Positions 46,785 through 55,445 of a stretch of DNA of 64,000 nt are shown piece after piece. The notes beneath the pieces are model-generated. The model was not told the DNA's origin. It worked only from the letters and a program-made list of their open reading frames with translations, and searched no databases. The position numbers and the translations under genes are program-made. The first letter of the stretch is position 1; every line of letters starts with the position of its first letter. Location: positions 992,001 to 1,056,000 of the forward strand of contig NZ_JBEXAC010000001.1 in the NCBI RefSeq assembly GCF_040567655.1. The letters run 5' to 3'. The stretch comes from Chitinophaga sp. H8. Its GTDB lineage: Bacteria > Bacteroidota > Bacteroidia > Chitinophagales > Chitinophagaceae.

Positions 46785-48584
46785 ATGTTTTCCATAAACC
46801 TTTATGTCAGCTTTATGCTTTTAGCTGCGTCCATTTTGGGCTGCAATAAAAACCTGGTAGAAAATAAAGAGACAATTGAAGTAAAGGAGGGGCAAAATAA
46901 CGGGGGCCAATTACTAACGCCGGCGGAGGAACGTTATATCGTTTTTTTTCTGACCAATACCAGTGTTGACCAGGCCGATAGTGAAAATATAGGAAGAGAT
47001 GCCAATCCGGCCTATACTTTTGTAGGAGAGCTGCCGCATATTTTTGGTCCGATAACTGCTGATGCCCCCTACAAGTATGCATTTGGATTATCAGGGCCTA
47101 TGCTTTTAACCCAATCGGTTCAACAAATGCAATACCAGGTGAATAAAGCCTTTGATATTGCAGAAAAATACAACGTACCGGTATATTTTCAGTTGGATGA
47201 CATCAACAATTACACCGTTGAATTTGGGAGTGATGCAACTCCTAAATTTTATGAAAACCCCTCCTGGTGCGAATGGGTGGCATTTCCCGGGGCAGGGGAA
47301 ACCTGGGGAGGGCAGGCCAACGGACGCTTACCTTACTACTGGTTCAATTGGGGTAACTGGATGCATGCCAAGGCTTTCCCCAACTTACAATCACCTGGTT
47401 TCAGGGCCTTTGTAAAAAGCCAGCTGGAGAATGGGGTATTACCGGTGCTGAATACCCGGTACAACCAATTAAAAACACAGGGGAAAGGCTACCTCTTTGC
47501 AGGAATGGCTATTGGCTGGGAAACCCACATTCCCGATTATTCGGCAGACAATACCCTGTACAACGTAAACCCTGCTGCATTGCCTGTAAATGCCAATCTG
47601 GGAGATCAGATGCAGCCCTGGGAAGCGGGCAAACTGGGATATGCTGCCTTGCATACTTTAGGCTACACCGCCTACAACAAAGAAAGATTGTACCAGGTGA
47701 TCCACGATTATTCAGAATTTTTAGCTAAAACAGTTTATGATAGTGGCATTCCCAGGGAAAAGATCTTTTCTCATATTGTGGGGATCAAGTCCAGTCAGCC
47801 GAACTTATCGACCACATTTGCACCACCCATCTGGACGGCAGTTAATAATTATTCTATTCCGGGTTTTACCCTTTCGCCGGTAAGTTGTCCTTATGACCTG
47901 AACACGTTAAAAGCAGAGATCCAGCTTGCAGATCCTCAACAGACCAACTTTGGTAATGTAGAAGGTTATAGCATTGGTGTAAACGGTTCTTTTGCACAGG
48001 CCGACGCTTATTTTGGCGATATGTTTGGTCATGGAGCAGCTATGGTGGCCGTATTCGGCTGGGGTAGGGAACCGGCCACTTCCGACTTTGCTGTATCACA
48101 TAGTCCTGCAAGCCCATTTGTACAGGCCGCAAAAAAATGGCTGGGTAAAGAGGTGAAGGTATGGTCATTTGCCACGGAAGCAGCAGGTTGGACCGCAGGA
48201 AATGATATTAGCGGGTTTGGCTGGAATAACGCTGCCATAGGAGGAAATATTACCGGTGCCGATGCATTTATAGTATCGGGGGATAACCTGAACATCAACC
48301 TGGACAACTGCCGCTATGTGGTGGTCAGGATCAGGAACACTTCTCCACAAACCATCGGACAGGTTTATTTTACCACCACTACTGATATGGTATGGAATGA
48401 CACAAAAGAGCTATCCTTTAGTATAAATCCTAATACTGATTTTACCACGTATACCATCGACATGTCTGCTGTTCCCGGATGGACAGGTACTTTAAAACAG
48501 CTGCGCATTGACCCCTGTAATGCTATGCCTGGTACACCCGTTAGCGGATCTTTTCAAATCCAATATATCAAGATGATTAATTAA
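46785..48584 (+). CDS. Unrecognised surface lipoprotein, possible TIM barrel
   Basis: A 599-residue lipoprotein (Cys in AASILGCNKN) that I cannot place in a named family. About residues 45-440 look like a (beta/alpha) barrel: VYFQLDDINNYT, KGYLFAGMAIGWETHIPDYS, EKIFSHIVGIKSSQP, HGAAMVAVFGWGREP. Paired acids (D in QLDDIN, E in IGWETH) stand where retaining glycosidases of the GH-A kind keep catalytic acids. About 455-599 form a beta-sandwich carbohydrate-binding-like domain. Being the only enzyme-like gene of the locus it is a candidate glycosidase; unproven. Confidence 0.65.
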   Translation: MFSINLYVSFMLLAASILGCNKNLVENKETIEVKEGQNNGGQLLTPAEERYIVFFLTNTSVDQADSENIGRDANPAYTFVGELPHIFGPITADAPYKYAFGLSGPMLLTQSVQQMQYQVNKAFDIAEKYNVPVYFQLDDINNYTVEFGSDATPKFYENPSWCEWVAFPGAGETWGGQANGRLPYYWFNWGNWMHAKAFPNLQSPGFRAFVKSQLENGVLPVLNTRYNQLKTQGKGYLFAGMAIGWETHIPDYSADNTLYNVNPAALPVNANLGDQMQPWEAGKLGYAALHTLGYTAYNKERLYQVIHDYSEFLAKTVYDSGIPREKIFSHIVGIKSSQPNLSTTFAPPIWTAVNNYSIPGFTLSPVSCPYDLNTLKAEIQLADPQQTNFGNVEGYSIGVNGSFAQADAYFGDMFGHGAAMVAVFGWGREPATSDFAVSHSPASPFVQAAKKWLGKEVKVWSFATEAAGWTAGNDISGFGWNNAAIGGNITGADAFIVSGDNLNINLDNCRYVVVRIRNTSPQTIGQVYFTTTTDMVWNDTKELSFSINPNTDFTTYTIDMSAVPGWTGTLKQLRIDPCNAMPGTPVSGSFQIQYIKMIN

Positions 48585-48607
48585 AAGTAGTTGATAGATA
48601 TATGGGC

Positions 48608-48645
48608 GGGGCTGACCAGTATTTTTTGGTCGGCCCCTTATTTTT
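48608..48645 (+). terminator. Rho-independent terminator of SusCD locus 2
   Basis: GGGGCTGACC (48608-48617) pairs with GGTCGGCCCC (48628-48637), then TTATTTTT. The stem sequence recurs at 54411. Confidence 0.85.
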
Positions 48646-48684
48646 AATGAGAGGTATATATTAAAAATATCAACTGTATGCATG

Positions 48685-49893
48685 TCAGGGGATAAGCTCC
48701 AATGCTTTTTCCAGTTGGGGATCGTGACCAGCCTGTATGGCGGCTTTGTTATAAGGAACTGCCACATCCGGAGGCACGCCAATACCTTCATAACGGCTGC
48801 CATCCTTAAACCGGAATGCACTGGAACCCAACGAAAGGGAGGAATTACCATCTTCGAAAGTGAATTGACCACTATTCATATCCATGTTCCTGAAGATAGC
48901 AGCAGTGCGCCCAAAGGTGCGTTCCCCCACTGCTTGTCCATTGCCGTTGGGCAGGGCTTTTACAGCCATCGTAGTGGCTTCTGCCATACTACCTGTATGG
49001 ATATCACAGAGCACAATGACGGGTTTGTCGAATGCTTTGGATCCTGCGGGTGGTGTTACATAAGCGGGTACCCAGGGACCATAGTCCAGGCGACCATTAC
49101 CATTTTTAAAGCGATTGGCTCCATACACATATGGTTCTCCTGCAAGGCGGCCCACTATAAAGTCCAGATCGGTAGTGTTACCGCCACCATTGCCACGCAT
49201 ATCAATGATCAATCCCTTTATATCTGCCAACGGGTGGGTTACCTGATCGATATAGTGTTGTATAGCTATCTTTACGGTATTGTGGTCCTCTTTTGTATAT
49301 AGGTCTTTTACCCGGAAGGAGCTGATGCGTAAATACAATACTGGTTTTGTTTTCAATTGCCCCGATATTACATTTACTTCCAGGGCATTAGGGTCATTGG
49401 GATCTTCGGGTACCGTTCCTGTTACATAGCCTGCCTGCAGGTATTGGGATGGGATGGTTTTCATAAAATGCTGCAGCGGAATGGAATCATGATAGTCGCC
49501 ACGGTTTAGCTGACGGGCAGTGACCGGTGCATAAAAGAAATTATCATAACCCTGTGCCCCCCAGTATCTGCGGGTAATCCACAAATGTCCTTCCTGCATA
49601 TGTGCCATCATCTCCGAAAAATACTGGTTAGCCCTGGTATTGTCTTCTGCTTTGTTCAGGTCCAGGTGGGCAAACAATGGCTGGTATTTACGGTACACCT
49701 CATCCCAATTGGTGGAGTCAACATCCCATATAGGATAATTTACATTAAGACCATTCCAGAATGCTTCGAATATCTGGTTGAAGTCCATACTGCTGTAATG
49801 TTCCGGCCGTACAGGTACCGGACTGATACTTTTATGGCATGCCATCAGCAACAGAAAAAACGGGAGTATATATTTTTTTGAGCGTAGATACAT
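48685..49893 (-). CDS. S41 family peptidase
   Basis: A 402-residue lipoprotein (Cys in FFLLLMACHKS) with an S41 (tail-specific protease) domain: KGLIIDMRGNGGGNTTD, the nucleophile motif CDIHTGSMAEATTMAV and GQAVGERTFGRTAA. No PDZ domain is obvious between N-terminal helical part and core. Periplasmic or surface protease; substrate unknown. 12 nt upstream of its start lies the end of the barrel gene, so the two share an operon. Confidence 0.9.
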   Translation of the reverse strand: MYLRSKKYILPFFLLLMACHKSISPVPVRPEHYSSMDFNQIFEAFWNGLNVNYPIWDVDSTNWDEVYRKYQPLFAHLDLNKAEDNTRANQYFSEMMAHMQEGHLWITRRYWGAQGYDNFFYAPVTARQLNRGDYHDSIPLQHFMKTIPSQYLQAGYVTGTVPEDPNDPNALEVNVISGQLKTKPVLYLRISSFRVKDLYTKEDHNTVKIAIQHYIDQVTHPLADIKGLIIDMRGNGGGNTTDLDFIVGRLAGEPYVYGANRFKNGNGRLDYGPWVPAYVTPPAGSKAFDKPVIVLCDIHTGSMAEATTMAVKALPNGNGQAVGERTFGRTAAIFRNMDMNSGQFTFEDGNSSLSLGSSAFRFKDGSRYEGIGVPPDVAVPYNKAAIQAGHDPQLEKALELIP

Positions 49894-49905
49894 AAGAGCT
49901 GAATT

Positions 49906-50619
49906 TTAACGGGAGATAGTGATCATACCACCCAGTTGTACGGAAAAGGTTTCATTGTAACGTGGCACGAGATGGACCATGTAGTTTTTCTGCTGATCGG
50001 TGAACGCTACTGTATAGCGGCCTGTAATGAACAACAGGTAATTGGGTACAGGACTGTATTCCACACCAATGCCTGCTAGTCCGCCCCATTCCATACGCCG
50101 GTCTTTGGTACCGTTAAATGTATATTTTTCGCTGTAGTGATAGGGCCGGTACATATCGAAGATGGAGGTATACTTTTCAGGTGTTTCCACTACATTCTCC
50201 ATATTAGGCTGAGTCCCCTTTCGTTTGCTGGACATCCACCAGGCGGTATAGCCACCAAGATCAAGGAAGCCTTTTATCTTTGGGCCGCCAAAGCTGAAAT
50301 GTGCCATCACTGGTAACTGCAGGTAATTATTGATGGTCTTTTCATAGATGCCATCGTAATAACCGGAACGGTACATCTCATAATTTTTCTGCGCGAATTG
50401 TAAGCCTGTTTGCGCACTTAACCAGGTATTGAAAGTATACCTTACGGGCACGCCTACTTCAAATATGGTACTGGCTTTATAAGCGGTAAATGGCCGGTTG
50501 GAGATGTCCGTATGCAGGTAATTTCTGCCGGCTCCAGCCTGTATGCCAATAGAAAATTGTGCACGTAATGGTGCTACAGCTATTAGCATAGAGGGTAACA
50601 ATAAATAGAGTCGTTTCAT
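49906..50619 (-). CDS. Outer-membrane beta-barrel protein, PorT type
   Basis: A 237-residue protein with signal peptide (LLLPSMLIAVAPLRAQ) and the PorT/OMP_b-brl_2 eight-strand pattern: FSIGIQAGAGRNYLHTD, WLSAQTGLQFAQKNY, YLQLPVMAHFSFG, GLAGIGVEYS, ending FSVQLGGMITISR. Function not known. Co-directional with the S41 peptidase, 12 nt apart. Confidence 0.85.
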   Translation of the reverse strand: MKRLYLLLPSMLIAVAPLRAQFSIGIQAGAGRNYLHTDISNRPFTAYKASTIFEVGVPVRYTFNTWLSAQTGLQFAQKNYEMYRSGYYDGIYEKTINNYLQLPVMAHFSFGGPKIKGFLDLGGYTAWWMSSKRKGTQPNMENVVETPEKYTSIFDMYRPYHYSEKYTFNGTKDRRMEWGGLAGIGVEYSPVPNYLLFITGRYTVAFTDQQKNYMVHLVPRYNETFSVQLGGMITISR

Positions 50620-50841
50620 GTAGGAGGTGAAAATTAATTACAGAATATTGGGTTATCATTCATCAGAACAAATGTATTAACATTTTGTTCGAAGTCAGCG
50701 GAAAAAGTAAAGCACTTTTCCTGGAAGCTAGTGTGTTTTATTTTCGTTTGTGCTTATGGGTATCGCTATTCCCGGTCAGTGCAGCTTTTGCTGCAATGAC
50801 CCGGGTGGACTGTTTCTGCAATACAAGTAGGGGACTTAAAG

Positions 50842-52083
50842 TTATTTTTTGTGATGGCGGCTATTACTGTGTTTACTTTTATAATGTTTTCTGCCGCCGG
50901 TATTACCCCTTCCACCACCTCTGGAATTGCCTGGTTTATAAGCGGGGGTAGCGCCAAATTGTTCCGGTACTACTGCTTTGGTGATAGGATGGCCCAGGAT
51001 CTTTTCAATGCGGGCCATTTTGCCTTGTTCTTTTTCACTGATAAAAGTGTAGGCAGTGCCTTCCGTAGCGGCTCTGGCAGTACGTCCTATACGGTGGATA
51101 TAGTCTTCCCCGTCGTTGGGTACATCATAGTTTACAACGAGGTCAATATCTTCAATGTCTATACCACGGCTCAGGATATCCGTAGCTACGAGGATTTTCA
51201 GCTTTTTGTTTTTAAAGTCGATCAGCACCTGCTCGCGTTGCTCCTGCTCCAGGTCGGAGTGAATCTCTGCTGCAGAAAATCTGGCCCGTTTCAGCTCACT
51301 GGATAATTGTTTTACATTTTGTTTGCGGGAGCAGAAAATCAGGATGCTGCCAAATTCTTTTTGCTGTAAAATGTATTTGATCAGCGGAATTTTTTGTTGC
51401 TCATAAACCACAAAACCTTCCTGTACAATTTTCTCCGGTGGTTTGGAAATGGCAATATTGATCTCTACCGGTTGGTGAAGGATCTTCAGCGCCAGCTTCC
51501 GGATATTATCCGGCATCGTAGCAGAAAACATCAGGTTTTGCCTTTGTTTGGGCAGAAAAGAGATGATCTTGATGATATCGTCAGAAAAACCCATGTCGAG
51601 CATACGGTCGGCTTCATCTAATACCAGGTATTTTAAACCGTCCAGTTTTACATAACCCATATTCAGGTGGGCAATCATACGGCCAGGAGTACAGATCACA
51701 ATATCCACGCCGGTAGAAAGTGCCTTTCTTTCGGTTGCGAATAATGCCCCGCTGCCACCACCATATACTGCAATAGAGCTGATAGAAGTAAAGTAGGAAA
51801 TCCCTTCCAGGGTTTGGGCAATCTGTACGGCCAGCTCACGGGTAGGCACGATGATCATCGCATTGATCTTATGCGGGTCATGTTGCTGAGTGATTAAATT
51901 ATGGATCACCGGTAATAAAAAGGCGGCCGTTTTGCCGGTGCCGGTTTGTGCACATGCTAAAACATCTTTGCCTGCTATAATAGGAGGGATAACAAGTTCT
52001 TGTACGGGGGTTGCTGATTGATAACCCATGGAATCTATACCATCAAGCACACTGTCGTCCAGGCCAAATTCGTAAAAATTCAA
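50842..52083 (-). CDS. DEAD-box RNA helicase
   Basis: A 413-residue RhlE/SrmB-like helicase. Q motif (YQSATPVQ), Walker A AQTGTGKTAAF, VPTRELAVQ, DEADRMLDMGF, SATMP, and in the second RecA domain HSDLEQEQREQ, ATDILSRGIDI and HRIGRTARA. The C-terminal tail is basic and Gly/Ser/His-rich (GGGRGNTGGRKHYKSK), likely for RNA binding. No in-frame ATG precedes the conserved N-terminus; TTG at 52083 gives MNFYEFGL. Unwinds structured RNA, often for ribosome assembly or cold adaptation. Confidence 0.94.
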   Translation of the reverse strand: MNFYEFGLDDSVLDGIDSMGYQSATPVQELVIPPIIAGKDVLACAQTGTGKTAAFLLPVIHNLITQQHDPHKINAMIIVPTRELAVQIAQTLEGISYFTSISSIAVYGGGSGALFATERKALSTGVDIVICTPGRMIAHLNMGYVKLDGLKYLVLDEADRMLDMGFSDDIIKIISFLPKQRQNLMFSATMPDNIRKLALKILHQPVEINIAISKPPEKIVQEGFVVYEQQKIPLIKYILQQKEFGSILIFCSRKQNVKQLSSELKRARFSAAEIHSDLEQEQREQVLIDFKNKKLKILVATDILSRGIDIEDIDLVVNYDVPNDGEDYIHRIGRTARAATEGTAYTFISEKEQGKMARIEKILGHPITKAVVPEQFGATPAYKPGNSRGGGRGNTGGRKHYKSKHSNSRHHKK

Positions 52084-52742
52084 AATATGTCTGTTTTTTC
52101 AATAATGTAATAATATAAAGATAAGTAGATAAAGGAGATGTAGAATCATCTTTCCCAAATTCCTTTCCAGATAAATCCCCCCGATGGGTCTATGACCCCA
52201 TATTTCCTGGCCGCTACTTCCTGTTTGCCAGGTATTCAATAAGTGCGGTGCTTTATAAGAGATTAATTATCATATAGATATCTTATGTCAACCCCTATGA
52301 AAAGTTTATACTTTCTTAAGGTTGTTCCGCATATTATCCATAAATATCCCATAGATATCCCGTAGATATTCCGACTAGCTACATTGTCGGGATATCTACG
52401 GGATATATACGGGACATATACGGGATATCTACGGGATATCCCTATGCAAACACAGGCCCATGTTGGGATTAGGTCTAGTCCTGGTATAGGTTTACACCTT
52501 TTGCTAATAAATCCTGGTAGCGGTTGACAACCCTGCGGTTATGAGGATAAGCTGGAGATAGTCCGGAAATGGAAAATTTTGTACCTTTACGGAGCTTACA
52601 CACAGGCTTGTACCATTTTCTTTTTGGGCAGGCATCCCTTATCCCCTGGATTTTTATTGTTGTTATACCCTGTATCCCCTTATTCCCCTGGTTTTCAATT
52701 TTTCCGCCATACGCGGAACGGACTTCTTATGTTTTATTTCCA
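52084..52742. other. Divergent intergenic region
   Basis: 659 bases between the helicase start and the MFS start. It contains the 11-bp repeat arrays (52340-52440). Near 52577-52590 there is TTTTG followed by TACCTTTA, a partial promoter. An ORF reading from 52569 into the MFS gene is in frame but its first 58 codons are not transporter-like, so I treat it as leader. Confidence 0.5.
52340..52440. repeat. Inverted arrays of an 11-bp phased repeat
   Basis: Three units of [A/G]TARATATYCC at 52340-52372, then GAC, a 10-nt loop, GTC (52386-52388) and four and a half units of GGGATATCTAC (52389-52440; two copies are GGGATATATAC and GGGACATATAC). The two sides are reverse complements with about six mismatches over 36 nt, so they can form a long cruciform or RNA hairpin. 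Each unit is about one helical turn and carries the palindrome GATATC. Located in the 660-bp divergent gap between the helicase and an efflux gene. Confidence 0.85.
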
Positions 52743-53930
52743 ATGAAGAATATTATTATCGCGCCACCTTTCTGGCTGCTGGTTATTTTGATCGGGTTTC
52801 CGCAGATCAGTGAAACCATTTATACGCCAGCTTTACCACAGCTGGCGGAGCACCTGCATACTTCGGGCAACTGGATGCAGGCATCTTTAAGTATTTATTT
52901 CGCCGGCTTTGCGCTGGGAGGACTCTTATGGGGCCGGCTGGCAGATCAGCAGGGGCGCCGTCCGGCCATGCTGTATGGTGTTGGGCTGTTCATTATCGGG
53001 TCTGCAGGCTGCTTGCTGGCGCCTGCTATCCACTGGTTCCTGGTGAGTCGTTTTGTACAGGCAGCAGGTGCCGCTGCGGGACAAGTGGTGACCCAAACCG
53101 TGCTGCTCGATTGTTTTACGGATACCCGTCGTGCCCGGGTATTTGCAGCTATGTTTGCCGTGCTGGCTTTCTCTCCGGCACTGGGCCCTTTAATGGGGGG
53201 CTTTATTACACAGTACCTTGGTGTAGCTGCCGTATTTCTTACCCTGATTCTCCTGGGGGCAGTCATTGTGACCGCTACTTTTTATAAGCTGGGAGAAACC
53301 AGGCCGCCTGCTATCGTATCTCATCAGCCCCTGCGGGTTACTGCTGGCAAAATGTTGCGGGACCCGCATATCTGGATCACAGGAGCATGGATTGGCATCA
53401 TGAATGGTATTGTTTTCAGCTTTTACGGAGAAGCGCCCTTCATTTTTATACATCATTTCGGATTTACTTCCAGCCAATACGGATTTATCGGCATTTGCGA
53501 AGCCTCCTCCGCTTTTGTAGGGGCCATGTTCAACCGGCATCTGATGAAGCGTTACAGCGGACCTGCTATTATTCGTATGGGGATAGGGGTAATGTTGTCC
53601 GGCAGCATGGTACTTACGGTGATAAGCCAGTTGCCTTTACCACCGGTATGGTTTATCAGTGGTTTTGTCTGCAGTATTTTTGTGATCTTCTGTGGCTCAG
53701 GGATGGCACTGCCGCATTGTTTAAGTAACGCATTAACACACTACGAAGATGCTTTAGGCAGGGCAGGAGCTATTCTCATGCTTTACTACTATATCGTGAT
53801 CGGGATGGTGACCGGCATCATGAGTTGGCTGCATAGTGATCAGCTTACTGTATTGCCGGTATTTTTCCTGGTGCTTACCAGCATCATGTGGTTACTTTCC
53901 CGGATGCAGATAAAACAACAGCCAGGCTAA
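52743..53930 (+). CDS. Bcr/CflA-type drug efflux MFS transporter
   Basis: A 395-residue, 12-helix proton-driven exporter. Landmarks: PQISETIYTPALPQLAEHL (helix 1), motif A GRLADQQGRRPAMLYG, SRFVQAAGAAAGQVV and SPALGPLMGGF (motif C-like). These fit the Bcr/CflA multidrug family. I chose ATG 52743 since it directly precedes helix 1. Substrates unknown. Confidence 0.9.
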   Translation: MKNIIIAPPFWLLVILIGFPQISETIYTPALPQLAEHLHTSGNWMQASLSIYFAGFALGGLLWGRLADQQGRRPAMLYGVGLFIIGSAGCLLAPAIHWFLVSRFVQAAGAAAGQVVTQTVLLDCFTDTRRARVFAAMFAVLAFSPALGPLMGGFITQYLGVAAVFLTLILLGAVIVTATFYKLGETRPPAIVSHQPLRVTAGKMLRDPHIWITGAWIGIMNGIVFSFYGEAPFIFIHHFGFTSSQYGFIGICEASSAFVGAMFNRHLMKRYSGPAIIRMGIGVMLSGSMVLTVISQLPLPPVWFISGFVCSIFVIFCGSGMALPHCLSNALTHYEDALGRAGAILMLYYYIVIGMVTGIMSWLHSDQLTVLPVFFLVLTSIMWLLSRMQIKQQPG

Positions 53931-53950
53931 CTGCTTTATTTACAACCATT

Positions 53951-53982
53951 TTTGTAAATGATGGACAGTTATCCTACCTTCG
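53951..53982 (+). promoter_or_regulatory. Promoter of the cobalamin riboswitch RNA
   Basis: TTTG (53951-53954), 20 nt, TACCTTCG (53975-53982; one mismatch to TAnnTTTG). It overlaps a palindrome ATTTACAA...TTGTAAAT (53938-53945/53952-53959). The predicted transcript begins near 53988, just before the riboswitch. Confidence 0.55.
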
Positions 53983-53987
53983 CCCTG

Positions 53988-54180
53988 CTTGATGGTTTCC
54001 GGTGTAACAGCCGGAATTAAAAGGGAATCCGGTGTAATTCCGGAGCTGTCCCGCAGCTGTAAGCTCCAGCAACCCGTACCCGTTCTTTTCGTCACTGTGC
54101 CATTAGCCTGGCATGGGAAGACAGGGCAAAGGGGGAGTAAGCCAGAATATCTGCCAGTAGCATCCGCTGATTCGTAGCTT
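53988..54180 (+). promoter_or_regulatory. Cobalamin riboswitch
   Basis: The conserved B12-box core is clear: AAAAGGGAATCCGGTG, then AATTCCGGAGCTGTCCCGCA and GCTGTAA, a CATGGGAAGACAG arm, and GCCAGAATATCTGCC. This is an adenosylcobalamin-type aptamer on the plus strand. Such elements normally sit before btuB-like TonB receptors, metE or B12 genes. Here no such gene follows; a 57-codon ORF and a terminator do. Confidence 0.92.
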
Positions 54181-54244
54181 TCGGGGATTGAAGCTTGGAT
54201 GAAATAGCCTTTCGTGCTTTCTCATTTTTATTTCCCGTGAAGTG

Positions 54245-54418
54245 ATGTGTAGCAAAAGTTTTTTGCAACAGGATATGTTGTATGATTTTTATTACACAGC
54301 TAATAGCCTGGCAGCTGGCATTGCTTACAGGTATAATGGATTTTTCTTTCCGTTGTTCCTGTATTTCCTGCGTACTAAACCATCCCTCCTGATAAAAAAC
54401 CAACGAGAAAGGGGCTGA
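54245..54418 (+). CDS. 57-residue ORF behind cobalamin riboswitch
   Basis: Short ORF beginning MCSKSFLQQDMLYDFYYTAN with a hydrophobic C-terminal half (YNGFFFPLFLYFL) and a basic end, terminating inside the terminator stem. No good ribosome-binding site and no recognisable family. Only its position after the riboswitch supports it. It could be a remnant of a deleted B12 gene or non-coding. Confidence 0.25.
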   Translation: MCSKSFLQQDMLYDFYYTANSLAAGIAYRYNGFFFPLFLYFLRTKPSLLIKNQRERG

Positions 54419-54453
54419 CCAGTACACATCCGGTCAGCCCCTTGTTTATTTTT
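54408..54453. terminator. Terminator between riboswitch transcript and plsC
   Basis: GGGGCTGACC (54411-54420) pairs with GGTCAGCCCC (54432-54441), extended by two A-T pairs, followed by TTGTTTATTTTT. Same stem as at 48608. It ends the riboswitch transcript on the plus strand and may also serve the convergent acyltransferase gene. Confidence 0.8.
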
Positions 54454-54511
54454 AAACCTGTATGCGTTTTATAGGGCCTGTTCAGGCTGCTTTGTTTTAA
54501 TAAGACAGGTA

Positions 54512-55246
54512 TTACTGGTGCAGCACTGCCTGTATAGCATTGTGGGCTTCTTCCAGCACTTCTTCTACCGGGCGGCCCGCAATTTCAATGGGGGATAATA
54601 CTTCCCAGGTCATATGCTCTCCGAAGCTCAGCGGGAATTTTCCGAAACGTACAAACTTCCAGGAATTATTAATAGCTACCGGTACGATCAGTACTTCCGG
54701 TACTTTTTTGATGATGGTAGCAATGCCCCCTACGGCAAATGGTTTGAGCCTGCCATCGCGGGAACGGGTACCTTCCGGGAAAATCACCACCGACCAGTTA
54801 TTATCCTTCATACGCTTACCCAGCTTAATGATCTCGGATACGGCCTGTTTGGTGTCTTTCCGGTCTATATTGGCCCCGCCACCATATTTCAGGTTGAAGG
54901 AAATACTGGGAATACCTTTGGCCAGCTCAATCTTGGAGATGAATTTGGCATGGTACTTCCTTAAGAACCAGATCAGGGGGGGAATGTCGTACATGCTTTG
55001 GTGATTGGCCACAAACATGATAGACCGGTTTAAAGGCAGATTTTGTTTATTGGTAAAGGTAACCCGGCTGCCCATCAGGTAATAGGTGCTTACGAGGAAA
55101 CCATTGAGGAGGTCTACACATTTCTTATGCCCTTTATAACCTCCCAGCTTTAGTCCCAGCCATTGGATAGGATGGAATATCAGCAATAATAAACCGAAAA
55201 CGATGTAATGTATTGGCGTAAAAATATATCCCAGGAACTTATTCAT
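54512..55246 (-). CDS. plsC: 1-acyl-glycerol-3-phosphate acyltransferase
   Basis: A 244-residue membrane-anchored acyltransferase that makes phosphatidic acid. N-terminal hydrophobic segment (PIHYIVFGLLLLIFHPI), HX4D motif ANHQSMYDIPP, KIELAKGIPSISF region and FPEGTRSRDGRLKPF, then VLIVPVAINNSW. Typical length. Confidence 0.92.
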   Translation of the reverse strand: MNKFLGYIFTPIHYIVFGLLLLIFHPIQWLGLKLGGYKGHKKCVDLLNGFLVSTYYLMGSRVTFTNKQNLPLNRSIMFVANHQSMYDIPPLIWFLRKYHAKFISKIELAKGIPSISFNLKYGGGANIDRKDTKQAVSEIIKLGKRMKDNNWSVVIFPEGTRSRDGRLKPFAVGGIATIIKKVPEVLIVPVAINNSWKFVRFGKFPLSFGEHMTWEVLSPIEIAGRPVEEVLEEAHNAIQAVLHQ

Positions 55247-55393
55247 TTTGTTTGCAAATAGGTGTTACTTTTTTTTAGCGATAACTCTACAGGAAATGCG
55301 GTTGATATTCCAGGAGGTATACTTTGTTTTCTACATTAAAATAATGACGAGGGCAAAAATAAGGATTTAAGTGGCAATATAATGCGGCAAGAC

Positions 55394-55407
55394 ATGATGA
55401 AAGTCAT
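55394..55407 (+). promoter_or_regulatory. Crp/Fnr-like site, haem-copper-like gene
   Basis: ATGATGAAAGTCAT, a palindrome of half-sites (A)TGAT/(G)TCAT. Its centre is 29.5 bp before the first base of the -7 box at 55430, near -42 of transcription. The same core and spacing occur before the cytochrome c/nosZ operon. Confidence 0.6.
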
Positions 55408-55429
55408 AGGATACAGGGAAGCAGGATAT

Positions 55430-55437
55430 TAGTTTTG
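55430..55437 (+). promoter_or_regulatory. -7 promoter element, near-leaderless
   Basis: TAGTTTTG, exact TAnnTTTG. It ends only 8 nt before the ATG at 55446, so the mRNA would have almost no leader. Confidence 0.6.
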
Positions 55438-55445
55438 CAGCTGTT

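Noticed and set aside
50685..50951. 88-codon plus-strand ORF near the helicase 3' end
   Set aside because: Largely a shadow of the helicase C-terminus; Cys/Tyr-rich nonsense composition.
52340..52440. CRISPR array
   Set aside because: Units are only 11 bp, directly abutting, with no spacers and no cas genes.
52569..52742. N-terminal extension of the MFS transporter
   Set aside because: The 58 extra codons precede a normal first helix, hold a possible promoter, and do not resemble the family.
53989..54177. 62-codon plus-strand ORF within the riboswitch
   Set aside because: Lies wholly inside the aptamer, whose conservation is explained by RNA structure.
54092..54427. 111-codon minus-strand ORF opposite the riboswitch
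   Set aside because: It is the antisense of a conserved RNA structure and a terminator; composition is not protein-like.
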